From contig CANFYL010000001.1 of NCBI GenBank assembly GCA_947451285.1, positions 29,697 through 93,696 of the forward strand: a DNA stretch of 64,000 nt. The letters are read 5' to 3'. The translations under genes and the position numbers were made by a program. Below are positions 11,598 through 22,179 of this stretch, one piece after another. The notes beneath the pieces were generated by a model. The model saw nothing but the letters and a program-made list of their open reading frames with translations. It was not told where the DNA came from and searched no databases. Position 1 is the first letter of the stretch; every line of letters begins with the position of its first letter. The stretch comes from Comamonadaceae bacterium (GTDB taxonomy: Bacteria; Pseudomonadota; Gammaproteobacteria; Burkholderiales; Burkholderiaceae_C).

Positions 11598-14500
11598 ATA
11601 CCCCCGATCTTTCCGCCACCAAACGTGCGCTGGCAGCCATCAAAACGCTGCAGGACCGTATCGACGCGATGGAGCGCGAACGGTATGAGCCGATCGCGGT
11701 GATTGGCATGGCCTGTCGCTTTCCTGGCGCAGCGGACAGCCCCGATGCCTATTGGGAGCTGCTGCGCCAAGGGCGCGACGCCACCTGCGAGGTGCCGCCT
11801 GGGCGCTGGGACATGGAAGCGAGTTACGACAGCGATCCCGATGCCTCGGGCAAAAGCTATGTCAGGCGTGGCGGTTTTCTTGAACAGGTCGACGCGTTTG
11901 ATCCGCAGCTGTTTGGTATTTCGCCGCGTGAGGCGGCCATGATTGACCCTCAGCAAAGGCTGATGCTTGAGCTCGCCTGGGAGGGGCTGGAACATGCCAA
12001 TCTGGCGGCAGACCGACTCCATGGCAGCCAGACGGGCGTATTCATCGGCATCTCAAACCCCGAGTACAGCGCTCACCTGCTCTGGTCGGGTGATCCACGA
12101 CGCATCAATGCTTACTCGGGCACCGGAGGGTCACTGGGTGTAGCCGCCGGTCGCCTGTCCTACCTGTTGGGGTTGACCGGGCCCAGCATGATTGTTGACA
12201 CAGCCTGTTCCTCTTCGTTGGTGAGCACCCATTTGGCTTGCCAGAGCTTGCGTGAACGGGAATGCGACTTGGCCCTCTCGGGTGGGGTGAACCTGATTTT
12301 TGGGCCTGAAACCTTTGTCAATTTTTCCAAGGCCCGCATGCTGTCGCCTGACGGACGATGCAAGACCTACGATGCCTCTGCCGATGGTTATGCGCGCGGC
12401 GAGGGCGGTGGCCTGTTGGTGCTCAAGCGCTTGTCCGATGCGGTGCGAGACGCGGACCACATCATCGGATTGATTCGCGGCTCGGCGGTCAATCAAGACG
12501 GCCCCAGTGGGGGATTGACGGTGCCCAATGGCCCGGCGCAGACACGGGTGATTCGCCAGGCCTTGTCGTTTGCGCGGGTGCGGCCAGATCAGGTGGGTTA
12601 TGTGGAGGCGCATGGCACCGGCACGGCCTTGGGTGACCCCATCGAGATGCGTGCGCTTTGCAGTGCTTACGCTGAGGGCCGAGACCCCGCACATCCGCTG
12701 CTCGTCGGATCGGTCAAGACCAATATTGGGCACCTCGAGTCGGCTGCAGGTATGGCCGGTCTGATCAAAGCCTTGTTGGTGCTGCAGCGCGCACAGGTGC
12801 CACCGCATTTGCACTTCACGAACCCGTCGCCCCATATTCCGTGGTCCGAACTGCCTGTCAAAGTGCCGACCGCGCTGGAGGACTGGTGTGAAGCCGAACG
12901 CTTTGCGGGGGTGAGCGCTTTCAGCTTCAGTGGCACCAATGCCCATGTGGTGCTCAGCTGCGCGCCGCAGGAGATGCAGGCACCCCCCTTGGCGCAGGCT
13001 CAACCGCGCTGGCGGTTGCTGCCGTTGTCGGCTGCCAATGACCCAGCACTCGATGCGCTGGCGCAGGCATGGCATACCAGCTTGACCGAAGGTGCGCTGG
13101 CTGATTCAGGGATGCGCTGGGCTGATGTGGCTCGCACTGCGGCATTGGGCCGCTCGCACCTGCCATACCGCCTGGCCGTGGCATGCAACAGCGCAGACGC
13201 CATGGCGCAGCGCCTCGCACCGACGGCCCTGCAAACGCAGCCTCGGGCTCGCGCCGGTGCGGGTGGTCCGGGCAAGATTGCTTTTCTCTTTACCGGTCAG
13301 GGCAGTCAGTACCACGGCATGGCGCAAGAGCTCTACAAAGAGTCACCCGTCTTCAAGGCGGCCTTTGACGAATGCGATGCCTTGCTGCGTCCGCGCATTG
13401 GCCACTCGCTGCTGGACCTGGTTTATGGCGACGGGCATCAGGATGGCCAGGCCCTCAACATCACCTCGGTCACGCAACCCGTGCTGTTTTCGATCCAGTA
13501 TGCCTTGCTGCAGCTTTGGGGCTCTTGGGGAGTTCGCCCGGACGCTGTGTTGGGACACAGCGTGGGGGAGTTTGCTGCTGCCTGCGCGGCGGGTGTGTTC
13601 TCACTTGCCGATGCGATTGGCCTGATCGCCGAGCGCGGGCACCTGATGCAGGCCAGGTGTGAGCCCGGCGCGATGGTCTCGGTGCCGATGAGTGAATCGG
13701 ATGTGCTTCGGGTGATTCGACCTTGGTCGGGCGAAGTGGCCGTGGCCACGCTCAACGGACCGTCCAATGTGGTGGTGTCAAGCAATCGACTGGCAGTGGC
13801 TGCCTTGGCCGATGGACTTGCTGCGGCGGGGATCGATGCCCGTCAGCTGCCGGTGTCGCACGCATTTCACTCCCCCATGATGGCCCCCATGCTGGCGCCT
13901 TTTGCGGTGGCTGCCCGCGCGATCCGCTATGGACCGGCGGCCATTCCAATCTATTCCACGTTGAGCGGAAAGCCCAGCCAGAGCGAACTCTCCAATGCGG
14001 ATTACTGGGTCCGTCATGTCGAAGCCCCCGTGCGCTTCAACGATGGTCTGCACGCGATGCTCGACGATGGCTACCGACTGTTTGTGGAGTTGGGCCCCAA
14101 GCCGACGCTTTGCGCCTTGGGGCAAGACATTGCCCAGCATGCCGGCGAGGCGGTGGCTGCATCATGCGTTTGGTTGCCCAGCCTGCGCGCTGGCAAGTCT
14201 TGCTGGGCCACGATGCTGGAGAGCTTGGGGCAGCTGTGGGTGCGCGGTGCCGAAATCGATTGGGCTGCTTTGAACGGCGCCGGCGATCAGCAAGCGCCCT
14301 TGCCGAGTTACCCATTTCAGCGCCGCCCCCACGGCATCGATTGGCGCCCTGGTGAATCCGTGTCTGGCCCGCGAACGGCGCCGTCATCACACCCTTTGCT
14401 GGGAGAGCGCTTGGACTCTCCGGCACTCGATGCCTCGGTGGTTGTTCATGCTGGAGTGCTCAGTCCTGAATCGGCGGGCTTGTTGGCCCACCACCAGATA

Positions 14501-17500
14501 TTTGACGAGGTGGTGCTGCCAGCGGCGGGGCACATTGAGTTGGCCTTGGCTGCGGCTGAGCAGTCGCTGGCCGCCACGCACCCCGAGCCCAACTCGGTGG
14601 TGATCGCGCTGGAAGACATGAGCATCATGAGTGCGCTGGTGTTGCCAAAGGCCGAGGCAGTCCATGTGCAACTGCTGCTGCGCTCCGACCCTCAAGGCGG
14701 TCAGTCGTTTCAAATCTTCAGCCGTGAAGCGGGGCCAGAGTGGCGCCTGCACAGCAGCGGACAACTTCGCGCACATCCAGCCTTGCCCCCACCGCGAAGC
14801 GATATGGCAGCTTTGCGCAGCGAATGCAGCGAACCCGTCGAAGTCGAGCTTTTCTACCAACGCAGCCGTGCGCTTGGCATTGACCATGGCGAACATTTCC
14901 GAGCCCTTCAGGCCGTCTGGCGTGGCCCGGGCGTGATCTTGGGCCAACTGCGCTTGCCCGACGAGGTGCAGGCTGGCGCTGACGCCTTTGTGTTGCACCC
15001 GGTCTTGCTTGATGCGGCATTCCAGATGGTGGGCATTCACCTGCTGGAGCGCGGCGAGCCTTTCCTGCCAGTCGGTCTCACCCGTTTGCAGCGCTGGCGC
15101 AGTCCGGGGGTTGAGCTGTGGTGTGTGCTCAGGCTGCGTGATGACAGTGCTTCGATGGTCAGCGCCGACTTGGAGCTGACCGACGCTCAGGGTGAGGTGG
15201 TCGCTCGCGTGGAAGAACTGCGCTTTCAGCAAGTCAGCGCTCGGGCCTTGCAACGCAAGGTGGTACGCGCGCAAGAGCTGCTCTATCAAATCGACTGGGA
15301 GCCAGGTGTGGCTTTTGCTCCGCAGGCCGAGTGGCTGCCGCCGGTCGCCTTGCTGGCTGAGGACATGTCTGCGGCCATGCTTGCTGCGGCTGGCAATCTG
15401 TCTTGGTATGGCGATCTTTTTCCGGCCCTCGACCGCTTGGTGGCCGCCTACGCCCGACAGGCTTTGGTCGATTTAGGCTTGGACTGGCAGCCCGGGGGCT
15501 TGGTGTCCTTGGACGGGCTGATGGCCGAGTTGCGCGTTCTGAGTCCTTATCGCAGCCTGCTCAATCGGTTGTTGCACGTGCTGGCTGAGCAAGGCCAATT
15601 GACAACTGAGGCCGCTGGTTGGCGCATCGCAGACACGCTGGCGCATGACCCCCACGCTTTGCGGGCTGATCTGCAACAGCGCTTGACGGGTGCTGCCGCA
15701 GAAGTGGCGCTGGTGGCGCGTTGTGGCGAAGGTTTGGCGCAGGCCTTAGATGGCCGAGTGGCAGGTCTGCAACTGCTGTTCCCCGACGGTGACATGGGGT
15801 TGGTCAGCCGTTTCTACAACGAGTCCCCGGGTTTGCAAGCGCTCAACCAGCTGCTGAGCGAGACCTTGCAAGCCCAGCTCAAACGCCTGCCTGCTGGACG
15901 TGGCCTGCGCATTCTGGAGATTGGCGCGGGGACCGGCAGCAGCACGCGGCATCTCTTACCCGTCTTGCCTGAGGGGCGTTGCTCGTATGTGTTCACAGAC
16001 ATCTCGCCTGCTTTCTTGACCCGTGCCCGTGAGGCGTTTGAGGCCCATGCACAGGTGCAATACCGCCTGCTCGACATTGAAATTGATCCGCAGTCTCAGG
16101 GTTTCGAGCCGGGTAGCTTTGACATCATCGTGGCGGCCAACGCACTTCACGCGACCCGGGATTTGAGTCAGACCCTCTCCCATGTCAACACCCTGTTAGC
16201 GCCCGGTGGCAGCCTCTTGTTGTTGGAGGGGACCTGTCCTCAGCCTTGGTTGGATTTGACGTTTGGTTTGACCGAGGGATGGTGGCGCTTTGGCGACCAT
16301 GTTTTGCGACCCGATTACCCCTTGCTCAGACCGGCTCAATGGCAGGCGGTGATGCAGGCCAACGGATTTGACGCGATGCAGGTCATCAGCCCTGACCGGC
16401 CTGCTGGCAAAGACCTGTGCCGCCAAGCAATTTTGGTGGCCAGCAAACCATTGACGGTGTCGCCGGGACCTTGGTTGGTGTTGGCCGATCGCGGTGGGGT
16501 GGGGGCGGCATTGGCCCATGTGATCGGCCCAGATTGTGTGTGTTTGCCTGCCGATGAACCCTTGGATTCAGCGCGACTCAGCCAGGTTTTGTCCGACCTG
16601 GTGGGGCTGCGCGGCATCATTCACTTGCGAGGTCTGCAGGCCCAGCCTGACGCCTTGCAAGAAGGCTGGCGCCCCTTGCTCGAGTTGCTGCAATCGCCGG
16701 CGCTGCGCGCCTGCGCCCCGACGCCCCGTTTGCTGTTGGTCACCCAAGGTGCCGATGGCACCCAGCCTGCGCAGTCTGTCTTGTGGGGCATGGGCCAGGT
16801 GGTGGCGGCCGAGTACCCAGAGTTGCATTGCACGCAGCTGGATCTGGACCCTGCTCAGAGCGATGCCGTCGCGTGCGCGTTGACGGTGTGGCAGGAAGCC
16901 CAGAGCCGAGGAGAGCAGGCGATTCGCCGCCGCGCAACACATCGACGGGTCCCCCGTTTGCAAAAAATGACTTGGCCTGACGCAGCCCAAGGCGCCGTGG
17001 CAATTCCGGTGTCTGCACAAGGCATGGTCCTGATTGTGGGGGGCTTGGGCGACTTAGGCCTGCGCACAGCCCGCTGGTTGGTCGAAAAGCGCGGTGTCCG
17101 CTGCCTCACCTTGGCTGGGCGGCAAGCGCCTTCAGCACAGGCGCGCGCGCAGATCGCGGAGATGGAGGCCCTGGGTGCCCAAGTGCAGGTTTGCCAAGCA
17201 GATATCACCGATCTCACACAGGCTCAGGCGCTGGTGGCCCAGGCGACTGCGTCACACCGCTTGCAAGGTGTGATCCATGCGGCTGGCCTGATCGACGACG
17301 GTGTTTTGGCCGGACTCTCGGCTGAACGCTTTGCCGCCGTGCTGGCCCCCAAGACCGTGGGGGCTTGGAACCTGCATCTGGCCTGTCAGGCGCAGCCCTT
17401 GGCGTTTTTCCTCCTCTTTTCGTCGGCCGCTTCGGTGCTGGGCCCAACGGCTCAGGCCAATTACGCGGCGGCCAATGCATTCCTCGATGGCCTTGGGCAG

Positions 17501-18250
17501 CACCGCCAGATGGCCGGGCTTGCCGCCACAGTGATCAATTGGGGTGCTTGGTCAGAACTGGGCATGGTGGCACGCCAGTCGACACAGGCCCAACTCGATT
17601 CACGGGGCATGGGACGCATCAGCCCCAGCCAGGGCATGGAGGTGTTGGACATGCTGTTCGATCAGCCGGTGCCTCAAGCTGTGGTGGCTGTCATCGATTG
17701 GGAGCGGGTGATGGCGCAGCAGGGGGAGCGTGCGCTGTTTGCGCGCTTCAAGGTGCAAAAAGCGGGGGCCTCTGGCCAAGCCGCTGACAGGGCCACGCTG
17801 CGTGCGCGTTTGAATGGCTTGCCCCCGGGGCAGCAGAACGCGCTGACGACCGATCTGGTCAGAACCGAGGTGGCGCGGGTTTTGGGGTTGGATTCAGCCC
17901 AGGCCGTGCCCGACGAAGTGGGTTTCTTTGACATTGGCATGGATTCGCTGACGGCGGTTGAATTGCGCAACCGCTTGCTGACTGTGGTCGGCGAACCTTT
18001 GCCCAGTACGCTGCTTTTCAAGTATTCGACGGTTCAGGCCTTGGTGGGTTTTTTGGTCAACGAGCTTTTGAGCAGTGGGCCAACGTCCTTGGCTGGGGCC
18101 TCCCCAGCAAGCGGCCTTGCGCAGGCAACGCCACAGGCGCGCGCCGCAAGCGCAGAGTCAGCGCATACGGCGCAAGCCGTGGACGAGATTGCGGAAATGT
18201 CTGAGGCTGAATTGTCAGCCTTGATCAATGCTGAGTTGGGGGATTTGTGA
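11594..18250 (+). CDS. Type I PKS module 3 with embedded C-methyltransferase (KS-AT-DH-MT-KR-ACP)
   Basis: [44 protein letters not shown] and LLDAAFQ; MT SAM motif LRILEIGAGTGSSTRHLLP followed by FDIIVAANALHATRDL; KR VGGLGDLG with IDD; ACP IGMDSLTAVEL. ATG overlaps the previous stop (ATGA). Confidence 0.95.
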   Translation: MNTPDLSATKRALAAIKTLQDRIDAMERERYEPIAVIGMACRFPGAADSPDAYWELLRQGRDATCEVPPGRWDMEASYDSDPDASGKSYVRRGGFLEQVDAFDPQLFGISPREAAMIDPQQRLMLELAWEGLEHANLAADRLHGSQTGVFIGISNPEYSAHLLWSGDPRRINAYSGTGGSLGVAAGRLSYLLGLTGPSMIVDTACSSSLVSTHLACQSLRERECDLALSGGVNLIFGPETFVNFSKARMLSPDGRCKTYDASADGYARGEGGGLLVLKRLSDAVRDADHIIGLIRGSAVNQDGPSGGLTVPNGPAQTRVIRQALSFARVRPDQVGYVEAHGTGTALGDPIEMRALCSAYAEGRDPAHPLLVGSVKTNIGHLESAAGMAGLIKALLVLQRAQVPPHLHFTNPSPHIPWSELPVKVPTALEDWCEAERFAGVSAFSFSGTNAHVVLSCAPQEMQAPPLAQAQPRWRLLPLSAANDPALDALAQAWHTSLTEGALADSGMRWADVARTAALGRSHLPYRLAVACNSADAMAQRLAPTALQTQPRARAGAGGPGKIAFLFTGQGSQYHGMAQELYKESPVFKAAFDECDALLRPRIGHSLLDLVYGDGHQDGQALNITSVTQPVLFSIQYALLQLWGSWGVRPDAVLGHSVGEFAAACAAGVFSLADAIGLIAERGHLMQARCEPGAMVSVPMSESDVLRVIRPWSGEVAVATLNGPSNVVVSSNRLAVAALADGLAAAGIDARQLPVSHAFHSPMMAPMLAPFAVAARAIRYGPAAIPIYSTLSGKPSQSELSNADYWVRHVEAPVRFNDGLHAMLDDGYRLFVELGPKPTLCALGQDIAQHAGEAVAASCVWLPSLRAGKSCWATMLESLGQLWVRGAEIDWAALNGAGDQQAPLPSYPFQRRPHGIDWRPGESVSGPRTAPSSHPLLGERLDSPALDASVVVHAGVLSPESAGLLAHHQIFDEVVLPAAGHIELALAAAEQSLAATHPEPNSVVIALEDMSIMSALVLPKAEAVHVQLLLRSDPQGGQSFQIFSREAGPEWRLHSSGQLRAHPALPPPRSDMAALRSECSEPVEVELFYQRSRALGIDHGEHFRALQAVWRGPGVILGQLRLPDEVQAGADAFVLHPVLLDAAFQMVGIHLLERGEPFLPVGLTRLQRWRSPGVELWCVLRLRDDSASMVSADLELTDAQGEVVARVEELRFQQVSARALQRKVVRAQELLYQIDWEPGVAFAPQAEWLPPVALLAEDMSAAMLAAAGNLSWYGDLFPALDRLVAAYARQALVDLGLDWQPGGLVSLDGLMAELRVLSPYRSLLNRLLHVLAEQGQLTTEAAGWRIADTLAHDPHALRADLQQRLTGAAAEVALVARCGEGLAQALDGRVAGLQLLFPDGDMGLVSRFYNESPGLQALNQLLSETLQAQLKRLPAGRGLRILEIGAGTGSSTRHLLPVLPEGRCSYVFTDISPAFLTRAREAFEAHAQVQYRLLDIEIDPQSQGFEPGSFDIIVAANALHATRDLSQTLSHVNTLLAPGGSLLLLEGTCPQPWLDLTFGLTEGWWRFGDHVLRPDYPLLRPAQWQAVMQANGFDAMQVISPDRPAGKDLCRQAILVASKPLTVSPGPWLVLADRGGVGAALAHVIGPDCVCLPADEPLDSARLSQVLSDLVGLRGIIHLRGLQAQPDALQEGWRPLLELLQSPALRACAPTPRLLLVTQGADGTQPAQSVLWGMGQVVAAEYPELHCTQLDLDPAQSDAVACALTVWQEAQSRGEQAIRRRATHRRVPRLQKMTWPDAAQGAVAIPVSAQGMVLIVGGLGDLGLRTARWLVEKRGVRCLTLAGRQAPSAQARAQIAEMEALGAQVQVCQADITDLTQAQALVAQATASHRLQGVIHAAGLIDDGVLAGLSAERFAAVLAPKTVGAWNLHLACQAQPLAFFLLFSSAASVLGPTAQANYAAANAFLDGLGQHRQMAGLAATVINWGAWSELGMVARQSTQAQLDSRGMGRISPSQGMEVLDMLFDQPVPQAVVAVIDWERVMAQQGERALFARFKVQKAGASGQAADRATLRARLNGLPPGQQNALTTDLVRTEVARVLGLDSAQAVPDEVGFFDIGMDSLTAVELRNRLLTVVGEPLPSTLLFKYSTVQALVGFLVNELLSSGPTSLAGASPASGLAQATPQARAASAESAHTAQAVDEIAEMSEAELSALINAELGDL

Positions 18251-21200
18251 GTTTGCCAAATGAGATTGCCGACGCGAAAAGTCGTGCTGAGCGCATCGAA
18301 CAGCTGTCGCCCTTGCAAAAGGCGGCGCTGGCCATCAAAGAGTTGCGCGCGCGCTTGGATCACGTCGAGGGCGCAGCCCGAGAGCCGGTGGCCATTGTCG
18401 GAATGGGTTGTCGCTTTCCACAGGCCGATGGCTTGGATGCCTACTGGCGCTTGTTGGCCGAGGGACGCGATGCGATTCGCGAAGTGCCCATCGAGCGCTG
18501 GGATCTGGAGCAGCTCTTTGACCCCAACCCCAATGCGGCGGGTCGCATCAGCACGCGCTACGGTGGTTTTCTCAACGACGTGGACCATTTCGATGCGGGG
18601 TTTTTTGGTATCTCTTCAAGTGAAGCCGAATACCTAGACCCACAACAGCGCATGCTGCTGGAGGTGGCTTGGCATGCCCTAGAGGACGCGGGCCAGGCGC
18701 CGTCGGAATTGAAGGGCAGCCGCACCGGCGTGTTTGTGGGGATCACCCAGACCGACTACGGCGTGATGCAACTGGGTGGGCAGCGCGAGCAGATCGAGGC
18801 CTACACCGGCACGGGCAACGGGCTTTGTTTTGCTGCGGGGCGATTGGCCTATGTGTTGGGGGTGCATGGTCCGACTTTCTCGGTGGACACAGCGTGCTCC
18901 TCGTCCATGGTGGCGCTGCACCAGGCTTGTTTGGCGCTGCGACAAGGCGAGTGCGATGTGGCCATCGTGGCGGGCGTGCAGCTCAACCTGACGCCGCCGA
19001 TGCAAATCTTTTTGTCAAAGACCCAGTCGTTTTCGCCCGATGGCCGATGCCGCACCTTTGACGAGGCAGCCAATGGTTTTGTACTGGGGGAGGGGGCTGG
19101 CGTGATCGTGTTGCGCCGTCTCTCGGACGCCACGGCCCGGGGTGATTTGGTGCGAGCCCTGATACGCGCCAGTGGGCTCAACCATGACGGGCCCGCCAGT
19201 GGACTCACCGTTCCCAGCCAGCAGGCGCAAGAGTGTTTGATCCGCGAGGTGGTGACGCGTGCGGGGTTGTCGCCGGCCGACATCGACTATGTCGAGGCGC
19301 ATGGCACCGCCACCCAGTTGGGCGATCCGATTGAGGTGGGCGCACTCAAGGCCGTGTTCGGTCAGCGTCCCGTCGATCAGCCGCTGCACTTGGGTTCGGT
19401 GAAAACCAATTTCGGCCATTTGAACGCTGCAGCGGGCGTGGCTGGCTTGATCAAATCTGTGTTGATGCTCGAGCACGAGCAAATCGTCCCCAATTTGCAC
19501 TTCAAGCAAGCCAGCAGCCGCATCGACTGGGAAGGGTTCACTGTGCGGGTGCCCAGCCAGCTCCAAGCCTGGCCGCGCCGCGCCGTGCCGCGTCGCTCAG
19601 GCGTGAGCTCGTTTGGCCTGTCTGGCACCAACACCCACACGGTGCTGGAGGAGGCACCGCTGGTGCAGCCCGAACGCTCGGGCGCCAGCCGAGCATCCCA
19701 TCTGCTGTGTCTGTCAGCGCGCAGTGAGCAGGCGCTGCGCGAGGTGGTGCGGGCCTACTTGGAAGCCCCGTTGATGCAAGACGCCACCGCACTGGCCGAT
19801 CTGTGCTGGAGTGCCAATGGCGGGCGCAACCACTTTGCATGGCGTGTGGCGCTGCCCGTGGGCGACAAACAGAGCTTGCGCGAGCAGTTGCAAGCCGTGC
19901 TCAATGGCGAACGTGTCGCCAGTCAAGTGGCCCGTAACGGCCCTGGTCGTTTGGCCTGGTGCTTCGCCGATACGGTGGATGTCGAGGCTGTCCATGCAGT
20001 GGCACTGTCGCAACCCTTCTTGGCTGCCCAGCTGACGCGTTACGAAGCCTTTGTCAAACATGAAGGGTTCGAGCCATCGCTGCAGCCGCAGCTGGCTCAG
20101 CTGGCTTGCCAGCTTGCGTTGGCCGATCTTTGGAACGACTGGGGGCTGCGCCCTGCCGCTGTCAGCGGTGCCGGTGTGGGTGCGCTGGCCGCGCTTCGTG
20201 TGGCCGGAGTGTTCGACACCGAGCAGGTGTTTGCCTTGTTGGGTGGACAGGCTTTGGACGGACAGCCCCCCGCGCTGGCGCTTTACCTGGACGCCACACC
20301 TTGGCCTTTTGTGGCTTGCCAGGGCTACCGCTGGCCGTCTCAATGCCCGGGTGCAGACGCGCCGGTATTGAACGCTGCGGGGTTTGGCACTTTGCTGCAT
20401 GTGCAGCTCAGCGCGCAGCAACCCTGGGACGATCTGCTGGGCAGTTTGGCGGGGCTGTATTTGCGCGGCTTTGGGGTGGATTGGGCCCGCTTCGATGCGG
20501 GCTACGCAGCGCGCCGAGTGCGCTTGCCTCTTTACCCGTTTCAACGCCAGCGCTACTGGCTTCCAAGCACCGAGGCGCCACCCGCTAGCCCACCTGTTGG
20601 CGCCGTGCCCACAACCCGTTGCGTGCCTGCAGCAGCCAGCCCACTGCTTCAGGCGCCTGTCTTGCCTACAGCGCCAGCTGTGCCCGGTATGGCGGGTTTG
20701 TTGGCTTCGCAACTTGAGTCGGCCGCAGCGAGCATCCAGCAGGTGGTGGCCCAACAATTGGCGTTTTTACAGCAGCGCATGCAATCGAGCCCAGCAAGTG
20801 TTGCCAGCCCTGAGGTCAAGGCGCAAGACGCCACCCGTCTGGGAGATTGGCAGTTGTTGCAAATGGCAGCCAACACGCAGGATGAGTTGGCACTGTTGGT
20901 TCAACGCTTGGCTGAGCAAACAGCCCCCCCCTTGCACGGCGTCCAAGGCCAGGGGCCTGTGCGTGCTTTCATCGTGCACCGCGGGGGCGAAGATTTGGCC
21001 TTGGCCTTGGGTCGTGGCGGGGCTCCACGAGACCCCAAGCGTTTCATCACAGCCACAGCCCCTGCCGAGCCAAGGCAGGTGGCCTTTATGTTTCCTGGTG
21101 TGGGTGATCACTATCTTCGAATGGCTCAGGGGCTCTATGCCAGTGCGCCGGTGTTTCGCGACACCTTCGACTGGTGTTGCAAAGAGCTCAAGGCGCAACA

Positions 21201-22179
21201 CGGACTGGATTTGGCCAGCGTGCTCTATCCCGCGCCAGATTCGGCGGCGCAGGCCGGTGCAGAGCAGGCAGCCCCAGCCAAGCCCAACCTGCGGGCGATG
21301 CTGTCGCGCTCGCCTGCCACACAGTCCCCGCAAGAAGTGGCGCTCAATCGCACCGAGCACTGCCAGCCTTTACTGTTCATCGTGGCGTACGCGCTGGGTC
21401 GCTTGTGGTTGTCTCAGGGGGTGAAGCCCAAGGCGATGATTGGTTACAGCGTTGGCGAGTACGCTGCGGCGTGTCTCTCGGGTGTGATCAGTCCGCAAGA
21501 TGCGCTGCATCTGATTGCACGACGCGCTCAACTCATCGCCGGCTTGCCCACGGGTGTGCTGTTGGCCGTGCCACTGTCCGAGGCAAGGCTGCGGCCATGG
21601 ATGGGGGCTGAGTTGTCGCTGTCGATTGTGAGCACACCCACGCTGTGCGTGGTGGGTGGACCTGAGGCGGCTGTTGCCGCCTTAGAGGCACAGCTCAAGG
21701 CCGCCGATGTGGTGTCGCGACGCCTTCCCGGCACCCACGCATTTCACTCGCACATGCTGGAGCCCTTGCATGGCGAACTGGTGGCGCTGGTGGCCGGCTT
21801 TCAATTGAACGCGCCCCGTATTCCTTTTGTCTCTAACCTCAGTGGCCGCTGGATCACCGAAGCGCAGGCGCGCGACCCTGACTATTGGGCTCGCCATACG
21901 TGGCAGACGGTGCGCTTTGCGGACGGCCTGGCACAGATGTTCGAAGGCCAGAGCTCGGTCTTTTTGGAGGTCGGCCCCGGCCAAAGCTTGGGCAGCTTTG
22001 TGCATCAACACCCTATGGCTGAGCGCATGCCCGAGCGGCTGACGCTGAATTCGCTCAAGAACCGCTACGAACAGCAGCCCGATGAGGTCTGCTTTTTGAC
22101 CACGTTGGGCAAACTTTGGCTCGCCGGTGTCGAATTGAATTTCACAGACCCTGACTTTGCAACAAGGAACGATATATGA
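18247..22179 (+). CDS. Type I PKS: KS - degenerate AT remnant - second AT; no ACP
   Basis: KS DTACSSSMVALH, VEAHGTATQLGDP, NFGHLNAAAG. Remnant AT has GAGVGA in place of GHSVGE and no HAFH block, but retains the post-AT linker VRLPLYPFQRQRYWLP. Second AT: FMFPGVGDHY, GYSVGEYAAAC, THAFHSHM. GTG start overlaps the upstream stop. Confidence 0.93.
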   Translation: MSLPNEIADAKSRAERIEQLSPLQKAALAIKELRARLDHVEGAAREPVAIVGMGCRFPQADGLDAYWRLLAEGRDAIREVPIERWDLEQLFDPNPNAAGRISTRYGGFLNDVDHFDAGFFGISSSEAEYLDPQQRMLLEVAWHALEDAGQAPSELKGSRTGVFVGITQTDYGVMQLGGQREQIEAYTGTGNGLCFAAGRLAYVLGVHGPTFSVDTACSSSMVALHQACLALRQGECDVAIVAGVQLNLTPPMQIFLSKTQSFSPDGRCRTFDEAANGFVLGEGAGVIVLRRLSDATARGDLVRALIRASGLNHDGPASGLTVPSQQAQECLIREVVTRAGLSPADIDYVEAHGTATQLGDPIEVGALKAVFGQRPVDQPLHLGSVKTNFGHLNAAAGVAGLIKSVLMLEHEQIVPNLHFKQASSRIDWEGFTVRVPSQLQAWPRRAVPRRSGVSSFGLSGTNTHTVLEEAPLVQPERSGASRASHLLCLSARSEQALREVVRAYLEAPLMQDATALADLCWSANGGRNHFAWRVALPVGDKQSLREQLQAVLNGERVASQVARNGPGRLAWCFADTVDVEAVHAVALSQPFLAAQLTRYEAFVKHEGFEPSLQPQLAQLACQLALADLWNDWGLRPAAVSGAGVGALAALRVAGVFDTEQVFALLGGQALDGQPPALALYLDATPWPFVACQGYRWPSQCPGADAPVLNAAGFGTLLHVQLSAQQPWDDLLGSLAGLYLRGFGVDWARFDAGYAARRVRLPLYPFQRQRYWLPSTEAPPASPPVGAVPTTRCVPAAASPLLQAPVLPTAPAVPGMAGLLASQLESAAASIQQVVAQQLAFLQQRMQSSPASVASPEVKAQDATRLGDWQLLQMAANTQDELALLVQRLAEQTAPPLHGVQGQGPVRAFIVHRGGEDLALALGRGGAPRDPKRFITATAPAEPRQVAFMFPGVGDHYLRMAQGLYASAPVFRDTFDWCCKELKAQHGLDLASVLYPAPDSAAQAGAEQAAPAKPNLRAMLSRSPATQSPQEVALNRTEHCQPLLFIVAYALGRLWLSQGVKPKAMIGYSVGEYAAACLSGVISPQDALHLIARRAQLIAGLPTGVLLAVPLSEARLRPWMGAELSLSIVSTPTLCVVGGPEAAVAALEAQLKAADVVSRRLPGTHAFHSHMLEPLHGELVALVAGFQLNAPRIPFVSNLSGRWITEAQARDPDYWARHTWQTVRFADGLAQMFEGQSSVFLEVGPGQSLGSFVHQHPMAERMPERLTLNSLKNRYEQQPDEVCFLTTLGKLWLAGVELNFTDPDFATRNDI

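Noticed and set aside
10591-11709. 372-aa minus-strand ORF antisense to PKS module 2
   Set aside because: Arg/Pro/Ala-rich shadow ORF, no domain signature, fully overlapped by PKS.
19714-20757. 347-aa minus-strand ORF over the degenerate AT
   Set aside because: Considered as an explanation for AT degeneration, but it has no recognisable domain and looks like a shadow ORF.
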